A stretch of DNA of 64,000 bases, taken from the NCBI RefSeq assembly GCF_963678635.1, contig NC_087070.1, positions 50,507,989 to 50,571,988 on the forward strand. The letters run 5' to 3'. A program made the position numbers and the translations under genes. The DNA is from Symsagittifera roscoffensis (lineage: Eukaryota; Xenacoelomorpha; Acoela; Convolutidae). The notes under the pieces are model-generated. The model did no database searches, was not told where the DNA came from, and saw nothing but the letters and a program-made list of their open reading frames with translations. Of the stretch, positions 1 through 8,529 are shown piece by piece (positions within the stretch are counted from its first letter, which is position 1; each line of letters begins with the position of its first letter).

Positions 1-341
1 AGAATGATAACAGGGTTGATAAATGTGTTACCTTTTGGTTGTTCTTCTTTATTTACTGGTGAGATTATATTGTATTGTTCTAAAATATCAAGTAATCTGT
101 TCACTTTATCGTGTAAATGAATTGGTACTTTACTTGCTCTTTGTTTTTTTGAAAACTGCGTCTGGTTTTAATGGGAGATGTAGTGATGAGCTGATTTTGC
201 CAACATCAAATTTGGATGTTGCATAGACTGATGAATATTTAATTAGCTGTTTGGCTAATTTTTCAAATTCGTTCTGTGTTATTTGTGAATGTTGGAAATT
301 AAACATTGTTAAAAATTTCTGTTGATTCTCTGTGTAGTTAT
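1..341 (-). pseudogene. RT start of retroelement copy A (partial)
   Basis: This is the N-terminal part of the reverse transcriptase of copy A, cut by the window edge. It aligns base for base with 28557-28900 of copy B, where the same stretch codes for the region just before the RT palm (motif NPVIIL). It lies downstream of the gag-protease frame in the sense direction but in a different frame: a T-run near position 370 is one base shorter than in copy B, so the gag-protease frame runs into a stop at 342. The rest of pol is outside the window. The frameshift is seen directly. Whether it is decay, an assembly error in a homopolymer, or a programmed shift cannot be told here. Confidence 0.75.
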
Positions 342-3300
342 TTATGATGAATGTCGGTTTGAAATATGGGGTTTTGTGAAATAATCCGTATTTCTTTTTT
401 CGTTACTTATTATATTATTTATGGATAATTCTTCATTAAGAATTGTGGATTGACAAATATCTAATAATTGGAGTATATTATTTACGCGATACGCTTTTTC
501 GTGTATCGGTGATATTGTAGCGTTGGTTTCGCAATAGCCTAAAAGTCCTAAAGGTAGTGTTACTTGGTGAGGTGTATTGTTGTATACATGTAAGGAAATA
601 ATATCTGAATTCGAGTTTTTCAAATATTTTATTGATGAGATTGTGATTTTGAAAAATTTATGAATAGGTTTGAATTCAAAATCTGACATATAAAATTTTT
701 GTTTGTTTTGCTTTTTATCATATTGGTGAACTTGCTTTATTGAAAAATTGTATATGTTTCCTGATAGTGGTTTCAAGTGTTTTCTTTGTTGGTTATATAT
801 TGGATAGAATTTTGAAAAGAATGGTGGTTGTTTATTTAATCTTTGAAAAAATGTTAGGGATGTGTCTTTTGTTTTTGTATATTTATCTTTGATTAATATT
901 TTACTATTCAAGATGTTGATTGTTGGTATATATTTAGAGATAAATGGTATTCCAATGATATTATGTTTAATATCGGTGATATGGAATATTTGTTTAAATG
1001 GTTTATTTAAAATTTTGTTTTGCTCCATTGTTCTTGTGGGGAGAAGAAATAATTGAATTTTTCCGTAGTTTATTAATGTTGATCCTTGTGCTGTTGCTAG
1101 TTTGCTGGAGGTTTCAAGAGGTGTTAGCTTTGGGTGTAAGGTTTTTATTTCATTCCATGTGGGAATGTTTATTATATTTGATTCTGCTCCTGAATCAATT
1201 AAAAAATCAATTTCAAGATCTGGTGGTTGAAATTCTTTGCTTCTTGGACTTTCTAAAAGAAATGGTATTGTCCAAATTTTTTCTTTGGGTTGTTCTTTTT
1301 GTATGTTTTGATAGATGTGATTTGTATTCAAGCATTTTGTTTTTTCGTTCTCATTGGGTTGATTTGTAGTGTTTATTTCATTAATTTTTTGTGCCGTCGG
1401 TGTGGAATGGACGGGTTCAATATAATAATTGTGAAGGAGTTCTGATTGATTCTCATATATGTGTGATGAAAAAGGTTCTTCATATATAACAGGTTCATAG
1501 TCATTTTCGACTTTTATCATGTTGATGGAGAGAGTGTTTTCTGCATCGCTTTCTGAATCTGATGATCCACAGTTTATTTGATTGAGTTGTAACGTATCAG
1601 TTACTGTGTCATCAATACCTGGAGGGTCTGATGTTGTTTCTGGATTAGATTTTACTTGATTAATATGTCTTTGATGTTTAGGTGTACTACTTCTGTGGCG
1701 ATTATTAGAATTATTATAATGGTTATTATTCCTGTGTGGTGATTGGGAATAATTTCTATAACGATTATTATAACTTGAATGTCGATTTTGTGAATTATTT
1801 CGTGATCTGTTTTGGTAATTATTGTTTGGTCTGTTATAGTTCGATCTATTATATGAGTTATTCCTTGATCGATTGTTCGGGTAATTCTGGTTTCGGTTGT
1901 TTGAATAACTTCTATTCCGATTATAGGAGTAGTTTCTATTCCTATTGTATGATGAATTTCGTGATTGGTTGTTTGGATAGTAATTATTTCTTGATTGGGA
2001 ATTAGATCTAGAAACAAATCGTTGTGTATTTGAATTTGATCTGGAGTAGTTATTTCGACTATTTGGTCTATTGTAGTGATTTTGTGATGAATTTTGCGTG
2101 TTTCTTCGTTCTGGTGATCTTCCTCTATAACTTGAGTTATATGGTGATTGATTTCTTGTATAATTTGTATTGTTCGGGAGTGGTTTTCCTGAACTGTTGT
2201 TGCTGTAGACTGTTTTGTTCGGTAGATTTTGATCTTTTTTCATGTATTGATAGAATGATTTATTTGGTTCTTTATATTTTTGAGGTTTATTTTGATTGTC
2301 TTGCTGTTTTTGTCTACATTCAGAAATACTATGTCCATATCGTCGGCAATAATTACACCATTTTTTGAAAGATGGTTTGCCTTTAAAGTTTGGGTGTTTT
2401 TCGTAAATATTGAGTATTTCAGTGATTTTTTCAACAAGGTCTGTATCTGATTCCTGTATATTGTTTATATTTGCGGAAGCTGTTTCAATTCTGTTAACGT
2501 ATTGTAATTTCAGATTTTCCGTTTCTTCGAGTTTCATCGTGATTTCTGCTTGTTCTAGTTTGTCTACTAGTTTTCGAAAATCTAAATCGGGTTCTCGAAT
2601 TGAAGAAGGATGGGATGCTCTCTTTTTTATTGCTATTTTCCTTAATTGTGGTGTTAAGGTCATCATTAAGATTTCTGTCATCTTTGTGTTTTTATAGTCA
2701 TGTGTATTTAATGAATATGCTTTTCGAACTAGTGTTTCGATTCGTACTGCTAATTGCTTGATGGTTTCGTTTGGTAATCTGCGAATTTCATTACATAAAA
2801 CTCTTTGTTGTTGTTTGTTTCTTTCGGAGTCAAACATTTTTGAAAATTCTTGTGTAAACCTTTTCCAATTTGATTTTATTTCTATAGGCAATACTGAAAA
2901 CCATTTTTGGGCTGCGCCATCTAAAGTTGTTTGTATTAACGCTGTGCGTCGATGTATCCAGTTTTGATGTAGTGGCGTATTAATTGGTTCAGGTCCTATA
3001 TTTAAAATCAAATTTGCTGTTACTGCATTTAAATAATCTTCTACAGAATATTCAGGGTCTGTTCCTGTGAATACCATTAAAGGTTTATTTGATGTTATTG
3101 TTGATCCACCCATAAGGTATGGATTCATAGTCATTTGTAATGATTCTGCTGCATTTGGCATTTGAGAAAAATTTGAAAGTTGATTTCTTGTTATTTCGTG
3201 TTGTTGAAGATAATATGGGAGTGGTATTTCATTTTGCATTTGTGTTGGTTGGTACGAGTTTGCAATCATTGGGTTTTCTTGCTGAATTGGTTGAAAAGAT

Positions 3301-4886
3301 TGTGTATTAATTGGGTTTTGTTGCTGAATTGGTTGTTGATTTTGTGTATCTATTGGTTGTGGAGAAAAAATTCTATTATATGTATGTGGTTTCTGTATTC
3401 CTTGTCCACGATATTCTTGATTATAGGGTGTAAATATATCTGGTTGTAAGAAATCATCATCTGAGGATAAGTAATCCATTTGATAAGATGTTTGTTTTTT
3501 ATTTTTATTTTGTTGAAAAAATGGATAGTTTTCACTACGATCCTGTGGAGGATGTAAATTTGTTTGGAAATTTACTGAATTAGGTGGTGCCATTGGGTTA
3601 TCCCAGTTTTGAGATCTTGTATAATTACTAAAATTTTTTCGTGGTTGATAATTTGTTTTTGATGGATGTGTGTAATTATAATTATGGTCTGCAAAGTTGT
3701 TTCTAGTGAACGTTTTGCGTGTTTTTGGCGGTATTGTCATGGGTCTGTATGTTTGGTAATCCATGTGTGAATATTTTGGGGCAACCGAAGGTTTAACGGT
3801 TGATTGTAAGGTTACCTGTGTTTGTGAAGAGTTTGTATTTCTTGGTGTTGTTAAGTTTGGACGTATTGGTGAAATACTTTGTTGTGTAGTTGTTGTGTGT
3901 ACGATTTCTTCATTTATGAAGTGTGATGGTGTCTGGATATCTTGTTGAGTAAGATTCCTAGTTCCATTGAGGTTTTCATTGTGTATGACTGTAGAGTTTA
4001 AACTATTATTTTGCATATCGGGTAAAAATGTATTATAGTTTAATGGTGTTGCATCAATGGTTAATGGTATTACTCTTACATAATCTCTTACATAAGATAT
4101 CGTACTTATTGCTTGACTTGAGATTGATTGTGGGAAGTTTATGAATGCGGGATGAGACCATTCGGGGTCCCAAACATAGTCTGATTGTTCTGTAATGGCA
4201 GTATCATCGTTTGAGTTTTGGGGTCTAAAATTTTTTCTTGCTTTTGAAATTAAATCAATATTATGTGTGAAATAATCTATTATGAACCATGCCAAAATTT
4301 TTTGTAAGTCGTGTTTTGTATGTTGTGAAACTTCATCTTTCGTGAAATTTTCTTTAATTATATTTAGAAAACTAGAGAGTAGTGTGATTTTATGTCGTAC
4401 TCTTATATGTTTAGATGTTTCTGTCGGTGAGACATTTGGTATCTGGATTTCGTTTTCTAATATCGAGATATAACTATATATTATCGCAAAAACTTCATTG
4501 GTGAATATGGAGTTTGCTCTTTGTGAGTTATGATATTGGATGCTTTTTATATATTCTGAGAATAGTTTTGAAAATTCTAAATCAAGGTCGTCTGTTTGAA
4601 TTATATATTTACTGTGATTCTGGTTTGGTGAGCTGAATTCTATGGAGTAGATTCCGTATTGTTGTGTTAGGTTACATATATCTTTTAGATAGTGATCGAT
4701 AATTTGTCTTTTGATTCTTACATCTGGGAACTCTGTTTTACATGGACTGATTCCGGGTTCAAACAAATTTAAGAGTAAATTTTTGCAAAATATATGCTGT
4801 CCTCTATCAGTGGTTGCATCTACTATAAAGGGGAAGATATCATCATCATCTGGACTTTCTTCACCTGGGGTGTGCGTTGAGCTCAT
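342..4886 (-). CDS. gag-pro: Gag-protease polyprotein of Ty3/Gypsy-like element, copy A
   Basis: An intact 1514-codon frame starting at ATG (MSSTHTPGEE). Residues 1-590 are a long N-terminal region, Gln/Asn-rich between about 290 and 590 and of no family I recognise. A retrotransposon gag capsid domain follows at about 600-810 (FTGTDP, WIHRR, AAQKWF, RLPNETIKQLAVRIE). A CCHC zinc knuckle (CNYCRRYGHSISEC) lies near 845, then a low-complexity Arg/Asn/Ser/Tyr-rich RNA-binding-like tail at about 890-1090. An aspartic protease follows with FLIDSGAESNI near 1230. The frame overlaps the preceding small basic frame by 26 bases. It should form the virus-like particle, bind genomic RNA and self-process. 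The last few dozen codons are out of frame relative to copy B, where the reading continues into RT. The size is well above usual Gypsy Gag-Pro. The sense strand is A-rich. Confidence 0.88.
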   Translation of the reverse strand: MSSTHTPGEESPDDDDIFPFIVDATTDRGQHIFCKNLLLNLFEPGISPCKTEFPDVRIKRQIIDHYLKDICNLTQQYGIYSIEFSSPNQNHSKYIIQTDDLDLEFSKLFSEYIKSIQYHNSQRANSIFTNEVFAIIYSYISILENEIQIPNVSPTETSKHIRVRHKITLLSSFLNIIKENFTKDEVSQHTKHDLQKILAWFIIDYFTHNIDLISKARKNFRPQNSNDDTAITEQSDYVWDPEWSHPAFINFPQSISSQAISTISYVRDYVRVIPLTIDATPLNYNTFLPDMQNNSLNSTVIHNENLNGTRNLTQQDIQTPSHFINEEIVHTTTTQQSISPIRPNLTTPRNTNSSQTQVTLQSTVKPSVAPKYSHMDYQTYRPMTIPPKTRKTFTRNNFADHNYNYTHPSKTNYQPRKNFSNYTRSQNWDNPMAPPNSVNFQTNLHPPQDRSENYPFFQQNKNKKQTSYQMDYLSSDDDFLQPDIFTPYNQEYRGQGIQKPHTYNRIFSPQPIDTQNQQPIQQQNPINTQSFQPIQQENPMIANSYQPTQMQNEIPLPYYLQQHEITRNQLSNFSQMPNAAESLQMTMNPYLMGGSTITSNKPLMVFTGTDPEYSVEDYLNAVTANLILNIGPEPINTPLHQNWIHRRTALIQTTLDGAAQKWFSVLPIEIKSNWKRFTQEFSKMFDSERNKQQQRVLCNEIRRLPNETIKQLAVRIETLVRKAYSLNTHDYKNTKMTEILMMTLTPQLRKIAIKKRASHPSSIREPDLDFRKLVDKLEQAEITMKLEETENLKLQYVNRIETASANINNIQESDTDLVEKITEILNIYEKHPNFKGKPSFKKWCNYCRRYGHSISECRQKQQDNQNKPQKYKEPNKSFYQYMKKDQNLPNKTVYSNNSSGKPLPNNTNYTRNQSPYNSSYRGRSPERRNTQNSSQNHYNRPNSRNNYSRSNSNTQRFVSRSNSQSRNNYYPNNQSRNSSYNRNRNYSYNRNRSYSNNRNQNYPNNRSRNNSYNRSNYNRPNNNYQNRSRNNSQNRHSSYNNRYRNYSQSPHRNNNHYNNSNNRHRSSTPKHQRHINQVKSNPETTSDPPGIDDTVTDTLQLNQINCGSSDSESDAENTLSINMIKVENDYEPVIYEEPFSSHIYENQSELLHNYYIEPVHSTPTAQKINEINTTNQPNENEKTKCLNTNHIYQNIQKEQPKEKIWTIPFLLESPRSKEFQPPDLEIDFLIDSGAESNIINIPTWNEIKTLHPKLTPLETSSKLATAQGSTLINYGKIQLFLLPTRTMEQNKILNKPFKQIFHITDIKHNIIGIPFISKYIPTINILNSKILIKDKYTKTKDTSLTFFQRLNKQPPFFSKFYPIYNQQRKHLKPLSGNIYNFSIKQVHQYDKKQNKQKFYMSDFEFKPIHKFFKITISSIKYLKNSNSDIISLHVYNNTPHQVTLPLGLLGYCETNATISPIHEKAYRVNNILQLLDICQSTILNEELSINNIISNEKRNTDYFTKPHISNRHSS

Positions 4887-5328
4887 TTTTTCGTTCGATG
4901 ACTGTTAATATGTAATTATCAATGTGTCTAATTGGTTGATTCCAATTGTATAAATGTACTGGTTTGTGTTTATACTGCTTTTTTATTCTTCTTTTTCCTC
5001 TTTTTGATGAATTTGAAGTTGTTTCTGAGTCAGAGAAATATAATTGATCGTGAATTGGGCAATTTTTATCTATTGATTCTTTTAGTTTATAAAGTTCGTC
5101 TAAACTGTTGGTTTCTGATTCTGAAAATGCGTTTCGATTTTTTGAAAATCTTTTTCGTGTTATTTGTCTTTGTTTAGTTATTATTTTTCTCTTTAGTGTT
5201 TGTCGTTTTGTTCTGATATATCCAACTGTTTGTGTGTGTGGTGTGATTACAAGATCGTATTTTTTGTTATCTATTTCACAATTGTGTAAAACGATTGTTT
5301 GTTTATTTCCTAGGTTTTTAAATGACAT
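4861..5328 (-). CDS. Small basic protein overlapping gag start, copy A
   Basis: A 155-codon frame from ATG (MSFKNLGNKQT), ending 26 bases inside gag. The first third is mixed. Residues 40-65 are strongly basic (RTKRQTLKRK, RQITRKRF), followed by an acidic/Ser stretch and a second basic block (KRGKRRIKKQYKHK) near 110-123. Two separated arginine/lysine-rich blocks would suit nuclear import or RNA binding, as in small regulators of complex retroviruses; that is inference from composition only. No homologous family is recognised. It is the last frame before gag on the genomic RNA. In copy B the same position starts with the same ATG but is frameshifted. That the overlap with gag is intact in copy A, which also keeps gag open, supports a real gene. 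Confidence 0.6.
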   Translation of the reverse strand: MSFKNLGNKQTIVLHNCEIDNKKYDLVITPHTQTVGYIRTKRQTLKRKIITKQRQITRKRFSKNRNAFSESETNSLDELYKLKESIDKNCPIHDQLYFSDSETTSNSSKRGKRRIKKQYKHKPVHLYNWNQPIRHIDNYILTVIERKNELNAHPR

Positions 5329-6255
5329 AAGGTTTAGGATGACGGGTGCAAAAGGTTGTTAAATGATTTCTATTTGCTTAAACTGTTAGTCCTTACGATT
5401 TTTTGGTTAGCTTAACCTGGGTCTATTTGTTCAGGGTTGGAGAGAAAAGTATATCGATTCCGAAGAATGATTTTATACTTTCTCGTGGCTAGTATAAGCT
5501 AAGGTGTTAACTTACTTAATCTTACTTAAGGGTAGTGATTGTGTTCAGGGTTGGAGAATAGTAAATCGATCCACAAGGTTCAGGTATAATTAGAACGCGA
5601 GTAGTTCGTTAGATACTATTTTAAACTTACTAAGTCTAAGATTTATCCTGGGTCTGGTAAGAGGGGGGATCAAGTGAAGGATGAATAACCGAAGTTCTTC
5701 ACTGTTTATCCTAATTTGAATGATTAGTTTTGTTCAAAAATTTCTGTTAGTCCTGGGTTTTTAGAAAGGGTTGGATAGTGAATCGACGTTTGAGGTCGTT
5801 AGACACTAGCTAAGTGGGTGGGGGAGAACAAATTGTTCTTTTTGATCCAAGGAGAGGCCTTGATGATCAAGTTTTAAATTTTATTAAATAGAAAATGATT
5901 TAAGATCCAAGGATAAGCCTTGATGATCTAATTTTAAAATTAAGTGAATTTAAGTTTAAATAATGATTTAATTTTGTGTAAAGAATAGATTTAGTGTTTT
6001 TATGATATTAGTGAGCTTATGAATGCTGTTATGTTTAGGTGATGAAGCTGGAACAACAGGATGATTTATAATTACTAACCGTTTATTGTCATGCTACTAA
6101 TTTTTATTTTGATTTTTCAATAAATATTTTTCAAACATGTTTTGTATATTACTGCAGAATTTAGGAAAACGATCTGAGATCTTTTTATCAATCGTTATTG
6201 TATATTAATAATTTTGTTTAGCGCCTGAAATGATTTTGAACATTGACTTCAAAAT
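5329..6255 (-). other. 5' leader of copy A with repeated structured modules
   Basis: About 0.93 kb between the 77-codon leader frame and the basic protein, with no long frame. It holds three related modules near 5427-5460, 5541-5573 and 5763-5788, each with GGGTTGGA followed 6-10 bases later by ATCGA (plus-strand reading). Two copies of a hairpin (GATCCAAGG, short loop, CCTTGATGATC) lie at 5843-5868 and 5903-5928. Another short inverted pair (AGTGAA/TTCACT) lies near 5672-5703. The layout is kept in copy B, so it is probably an RNA signal for packaging, translation or splicing; the function is inferred. Confidence 0.55.
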
Positions 6256-6489
6256 TTATGTTTGCAAATGAAAATCTAAATTCATTGCTAGTAGTATTCT
6301 AAATACAAAAGTCTGTGTTGGCTTTTGCCGAATTATCATATAACTATATGGTAAGTTTCTACTTTGTCGTATGTCGTCTCTGGTTCGAGGTCTTCTTCCA
6401 ATTCCGGGTAGTTCTGTTATCGTTCGGAATATTGGCTCTGATCTATTGAGTCGTAGAGACATTTCGATTAAATTATCGTCGTATAACAT
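6256..6489 (-). CDS. 77-codon leader ORF next to the PBS, copy A
   Basis: An ATG-started frame (MLYDDNLIEMSLRLN) beginning about 70 bases downstream of the primer-binding site, so it is the first ORF on the genomic RNA. Copy B has the same frame at 34808-35041 with the same length. Only about five residues differ (G/V, P/S, I/V, V/I, L/F), mostly conservative, whereas nearby non-coding leader has indels. No family is recognised. It has no signal peptide or membrane segment and is moderately charged (Arg-rich middle). It could be an upstream regulatory ORF or a leader exon joined by splicing to later frames. I see no clear GT donor at its end. Confidence 0.45.
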   Translation of the reverse strand: MLYDDNLIEMSLRLNRSEPIFRTITELPGIGRRPRTRDDIRQSRNLPYSYMIIRQKPTQTFVFRILLAMNLDFHLQT

Positions 6490-6557
6490 TTTGTAAATGT
6501 TTTGTCTAAATTCTAATCTATTATTGGTTAATTCTAAGCTATTAAGGTCTTGTTCGA

Positions 6558-6574
6558 GACTTATGGTCGCACCA
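6558..6574 (-). promoter_or_regulatory. Primer-binding site, copy A
   Basis: On the sense (minus) strand, two bases after the 5' LTR, the sequence TGGTGCGACCATAAGTC begins with TGG, the complement of a tRNA CCA end. The same 17 bases sit at the same place in copy B. The tRNA species was not identified. Confidence 0.6.
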
Positions 6575-6576
6575 GA

Positions 6577-6986
6577 TGAGTTAGGACCGATGGGTATAAC
6601 TCATAGAGTAATTTCGGATAGGGTACACCGTCTGCTCGTCACGCTATCTTATTTTCGGCCGGATAGATTCGTGCAACTTCTTAGTCTAATACCGATCCTA
6701 ATCTTACTCTTATACTATCTAGTCTCAGGTTGTTTAACTAGTCTCTGCTAGGCTCAATAGATCTAGGGTATACTGGTTTATTGCGGCTGCTGAAGTACTC
6801 GGGAGAGTTCAACTAATTTCTAAGTTAAATTCAAATCTCTCTGGTGCTGAAATTACAAGTAATTTCAGCACTTACAAATAAGTGGATTGTTAGTCAGATG
6901 GATCATGATTGGTTAATATTAAATACTTTACATTGGTAAAATATCTAATTTATCCAATCATAAAATGTAGTTTAGATCAGGTTCCA
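6577..6986 (-). repeat. 5' LTR of copy A (410 bp)
   Basis: Matches the two LTRs of copy B (16638-17047 and 35130-35539) over the same 410 bases and has the same TG...CA ends. It differs more from both B LTRs than they do from each other, notably in the first 30 bases and near 6793-6815, so A is a separate and probably older insertion. Sense is minus: U3 starts at 6986 and the LTR ends at 6577 next to the primer-binding site. It should carry the promoter and polyadenylation signal. Confidence 0.88.
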
Positions 6987-6999
6987 CCGGCTTGACGCT

Positions 7000-7029
7000 A
7001 CGAGCAACTAAGGTTCGTTAGTTGCTCGT
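7000..7029. repeat. Perfect hairpin, 12-bp stem, GGTTCG loop
   Basis: ACGAGCAACTAA and TTAGTTGCTCGT are exact reverse complements separated by six bases (GGTTCG). It lies 13 bases outside the copy A LTR. Confidence 0.7.
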
Positions 7030-7615
7030 AAAAAACTCTCCGAAACTTCGTAACTTTGTAACTTAAAATCAGTGTTTTAAAACATTCAATTACGTATGAA
7101 GGCCATTTTGTATGGCACCGAAATCATTTCAGCTTCAGTCTGGCAAAAATTTTCTTTTTAGTAGGCAAAAAATAGTGCCAGTGGGTCAGTTACGGAGTTA
7201 CTTTGTGTCCTCAACTTTTCGTAAAACAGCGAAAGTTCGAAATTTTCCGTAGTCAGCCATAAATTTGTGAGTTCGACTAAAAACCAGTTATTTGAATTGA
7301 CCAAAGTGATCTTAGAGGAGAACAAGGCTGAAATTGGACGCAGAGTAGTCAAACCACAAAGAAACAACAGCAATCAAGGGAAAACAAAAGATAGGAGATG
7401 TAGAGAAATATTTAGAGAAAATCAGTTGTTCAGCTGCCACCTCTGGGGTACTTGATTAAATCCCCTCACAGGTCTTACAAACTCGCTATAAACTCTTGGT
7501 GGCTAGACTACATATATCCAATACTCTTTTAAAACAGTTATTTAGTGACAATTGTTGTGAATATGCCCTATTTTCCATTTTTTTCTGGCCCTGTCGAGTT
7601 AAACTAGTAGAGGGG

Positions 7616-7636
7616 TGATCCAACCAGGTTGGATCA
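7616..7636. repeat. Near-perfect palindrome, 10-bp arms
   Basis: TGATCCAACC and GGTTGGATCA are exact reverse complements around a single A. It lies left of the D gag-protease remnant, within what may be its LTR. Confidence 0.7.
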
Positions 7637-7880
7637 AAGTAAAAACTGTCCAATAAAAACATAACTTCCCCCAACTAGATTAAAAATTGGCTGCAAGAAA
7701 ATTTCAGAAGATTTTTAAAATTTGTTTCTCTTGTGTTGATTACTTTAATCAGAAAACTTTCTCCTAATTGCTACTGACTTCTGTTGTCGTTCTGACCACT
7801 TTACAAGTGAGGGAAAAAGAACTATGGCGTAGAGTGTTTTGTTAAACCTCCAATGGGTTGAGGTTGGTACCATATTATTA

Positions 7881-7889
7881 CCCCCTTTC
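7881..7889 (-). other. Possible polypurine tract of remnant D
   Basis: On the minus strand, just after the protease frame ends, the sequence reads GAAAGGGGG followed by TAATAATATGG. A purine run directly before a repeat end is what precedes a 3' LTR. No second LTR copy was found to confirm it. Confidence 0.3.
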
Positions 7890-7920
7890 AGTAGCTATTC
7901 CGATTTAGAAAATTTGAAAA

Positions 7921-8529
7921 TTAACTGATTTCAATTTCGTCGTCGGTTGAACCCAGTTCCAGCGTCGTCGTAACCCATCCGTCTACTGCAATTGGGCGTC
8001 CATCTGCTGTCTCCAGAGTTCCCTTGTATGGTCGTAGGGGCTGTCCTGACACTAGAGTTCGATAGACCTCGCTTTGAATGAGGTTTGTAGTCGCCCCAAT
8101 ATCCACTAGGGCTTTCACTGGGGTCCCGCCCAGTCGCGCATCTACTATTAATCCAAAGGGTGCTTCGGGTACTTGGCAGACACTAACGAACTCCAACGAC
8201 GTCTCGGTCTGATACTGGATGCTCGAGGTAGGTTTCGGTTCTTCGGACCGGATGGGGACCGTTTCATGGAATAGGGAGTGGACTTGTTCTATTCCACTTG
8301 GTCCGTCAGTCCGCTTCATGATCTGAGGGGTACTCTGGGGTTTGGGATCCGATTGAGGGGTGGGGTGGGAAAAAAGGGGGGCGTTGACTAACTGTTGCTT
8401 CTTGAAATCGGCCGGGACGAAGCCTCCCTGGTACATATTTACAGTCCCGGCCCTTGGTAGTTTAAATGGTCCGACTTTTTCTGAGGGCATTCCTTTGCAA
8501 AATGTCCGGGCTGCCCACAAGAGAAACAA
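7921..8529 (-). pseudogene. Protease frame of GC-rich LTR remnant D
   Basis: A 202-codon frame that overlaps the end of the D gag frame by about 90 bases in another phase, the usual arrangement for a frameshift-expressed protease. Residues 60-90 are a linker. The retropepsin core is near residue 140 (ALVDIGATTNLI), with a flap-like segment further on (LETADGRPIAVDGW). The catalytic triplet reads D-I-G rather than D-S/T-G, an unusual change that may reflect decay. The frame stops at 7921 and no RT, RNase H or integrase follows, so this copy is truncated or belongs to a gag-protease-only non-autonomous type. Its GC content is much higher than the flanks. Confidence 0.6.

Larger units (their letters stand above)
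6987..7880. other. Flank right of copy A; two short palindromes
   Basis: No gene recognised. It holds a perfect 12-bp-stem hairpin at 7000-7029 and a 10-bp-arm palindrome at 7616-7636. Short frames here are not supported by composition. The part from about 7880 leftwards may be the LTR of remnant D. Confidence 0.4.

Noticed and set aside
6497-6751. Plus-strand frame across the LTR (also 35044-35304)
   Set aside because: Conserved only because the LTR is conserved; antisense to the element and absent as a gene in other contexts.
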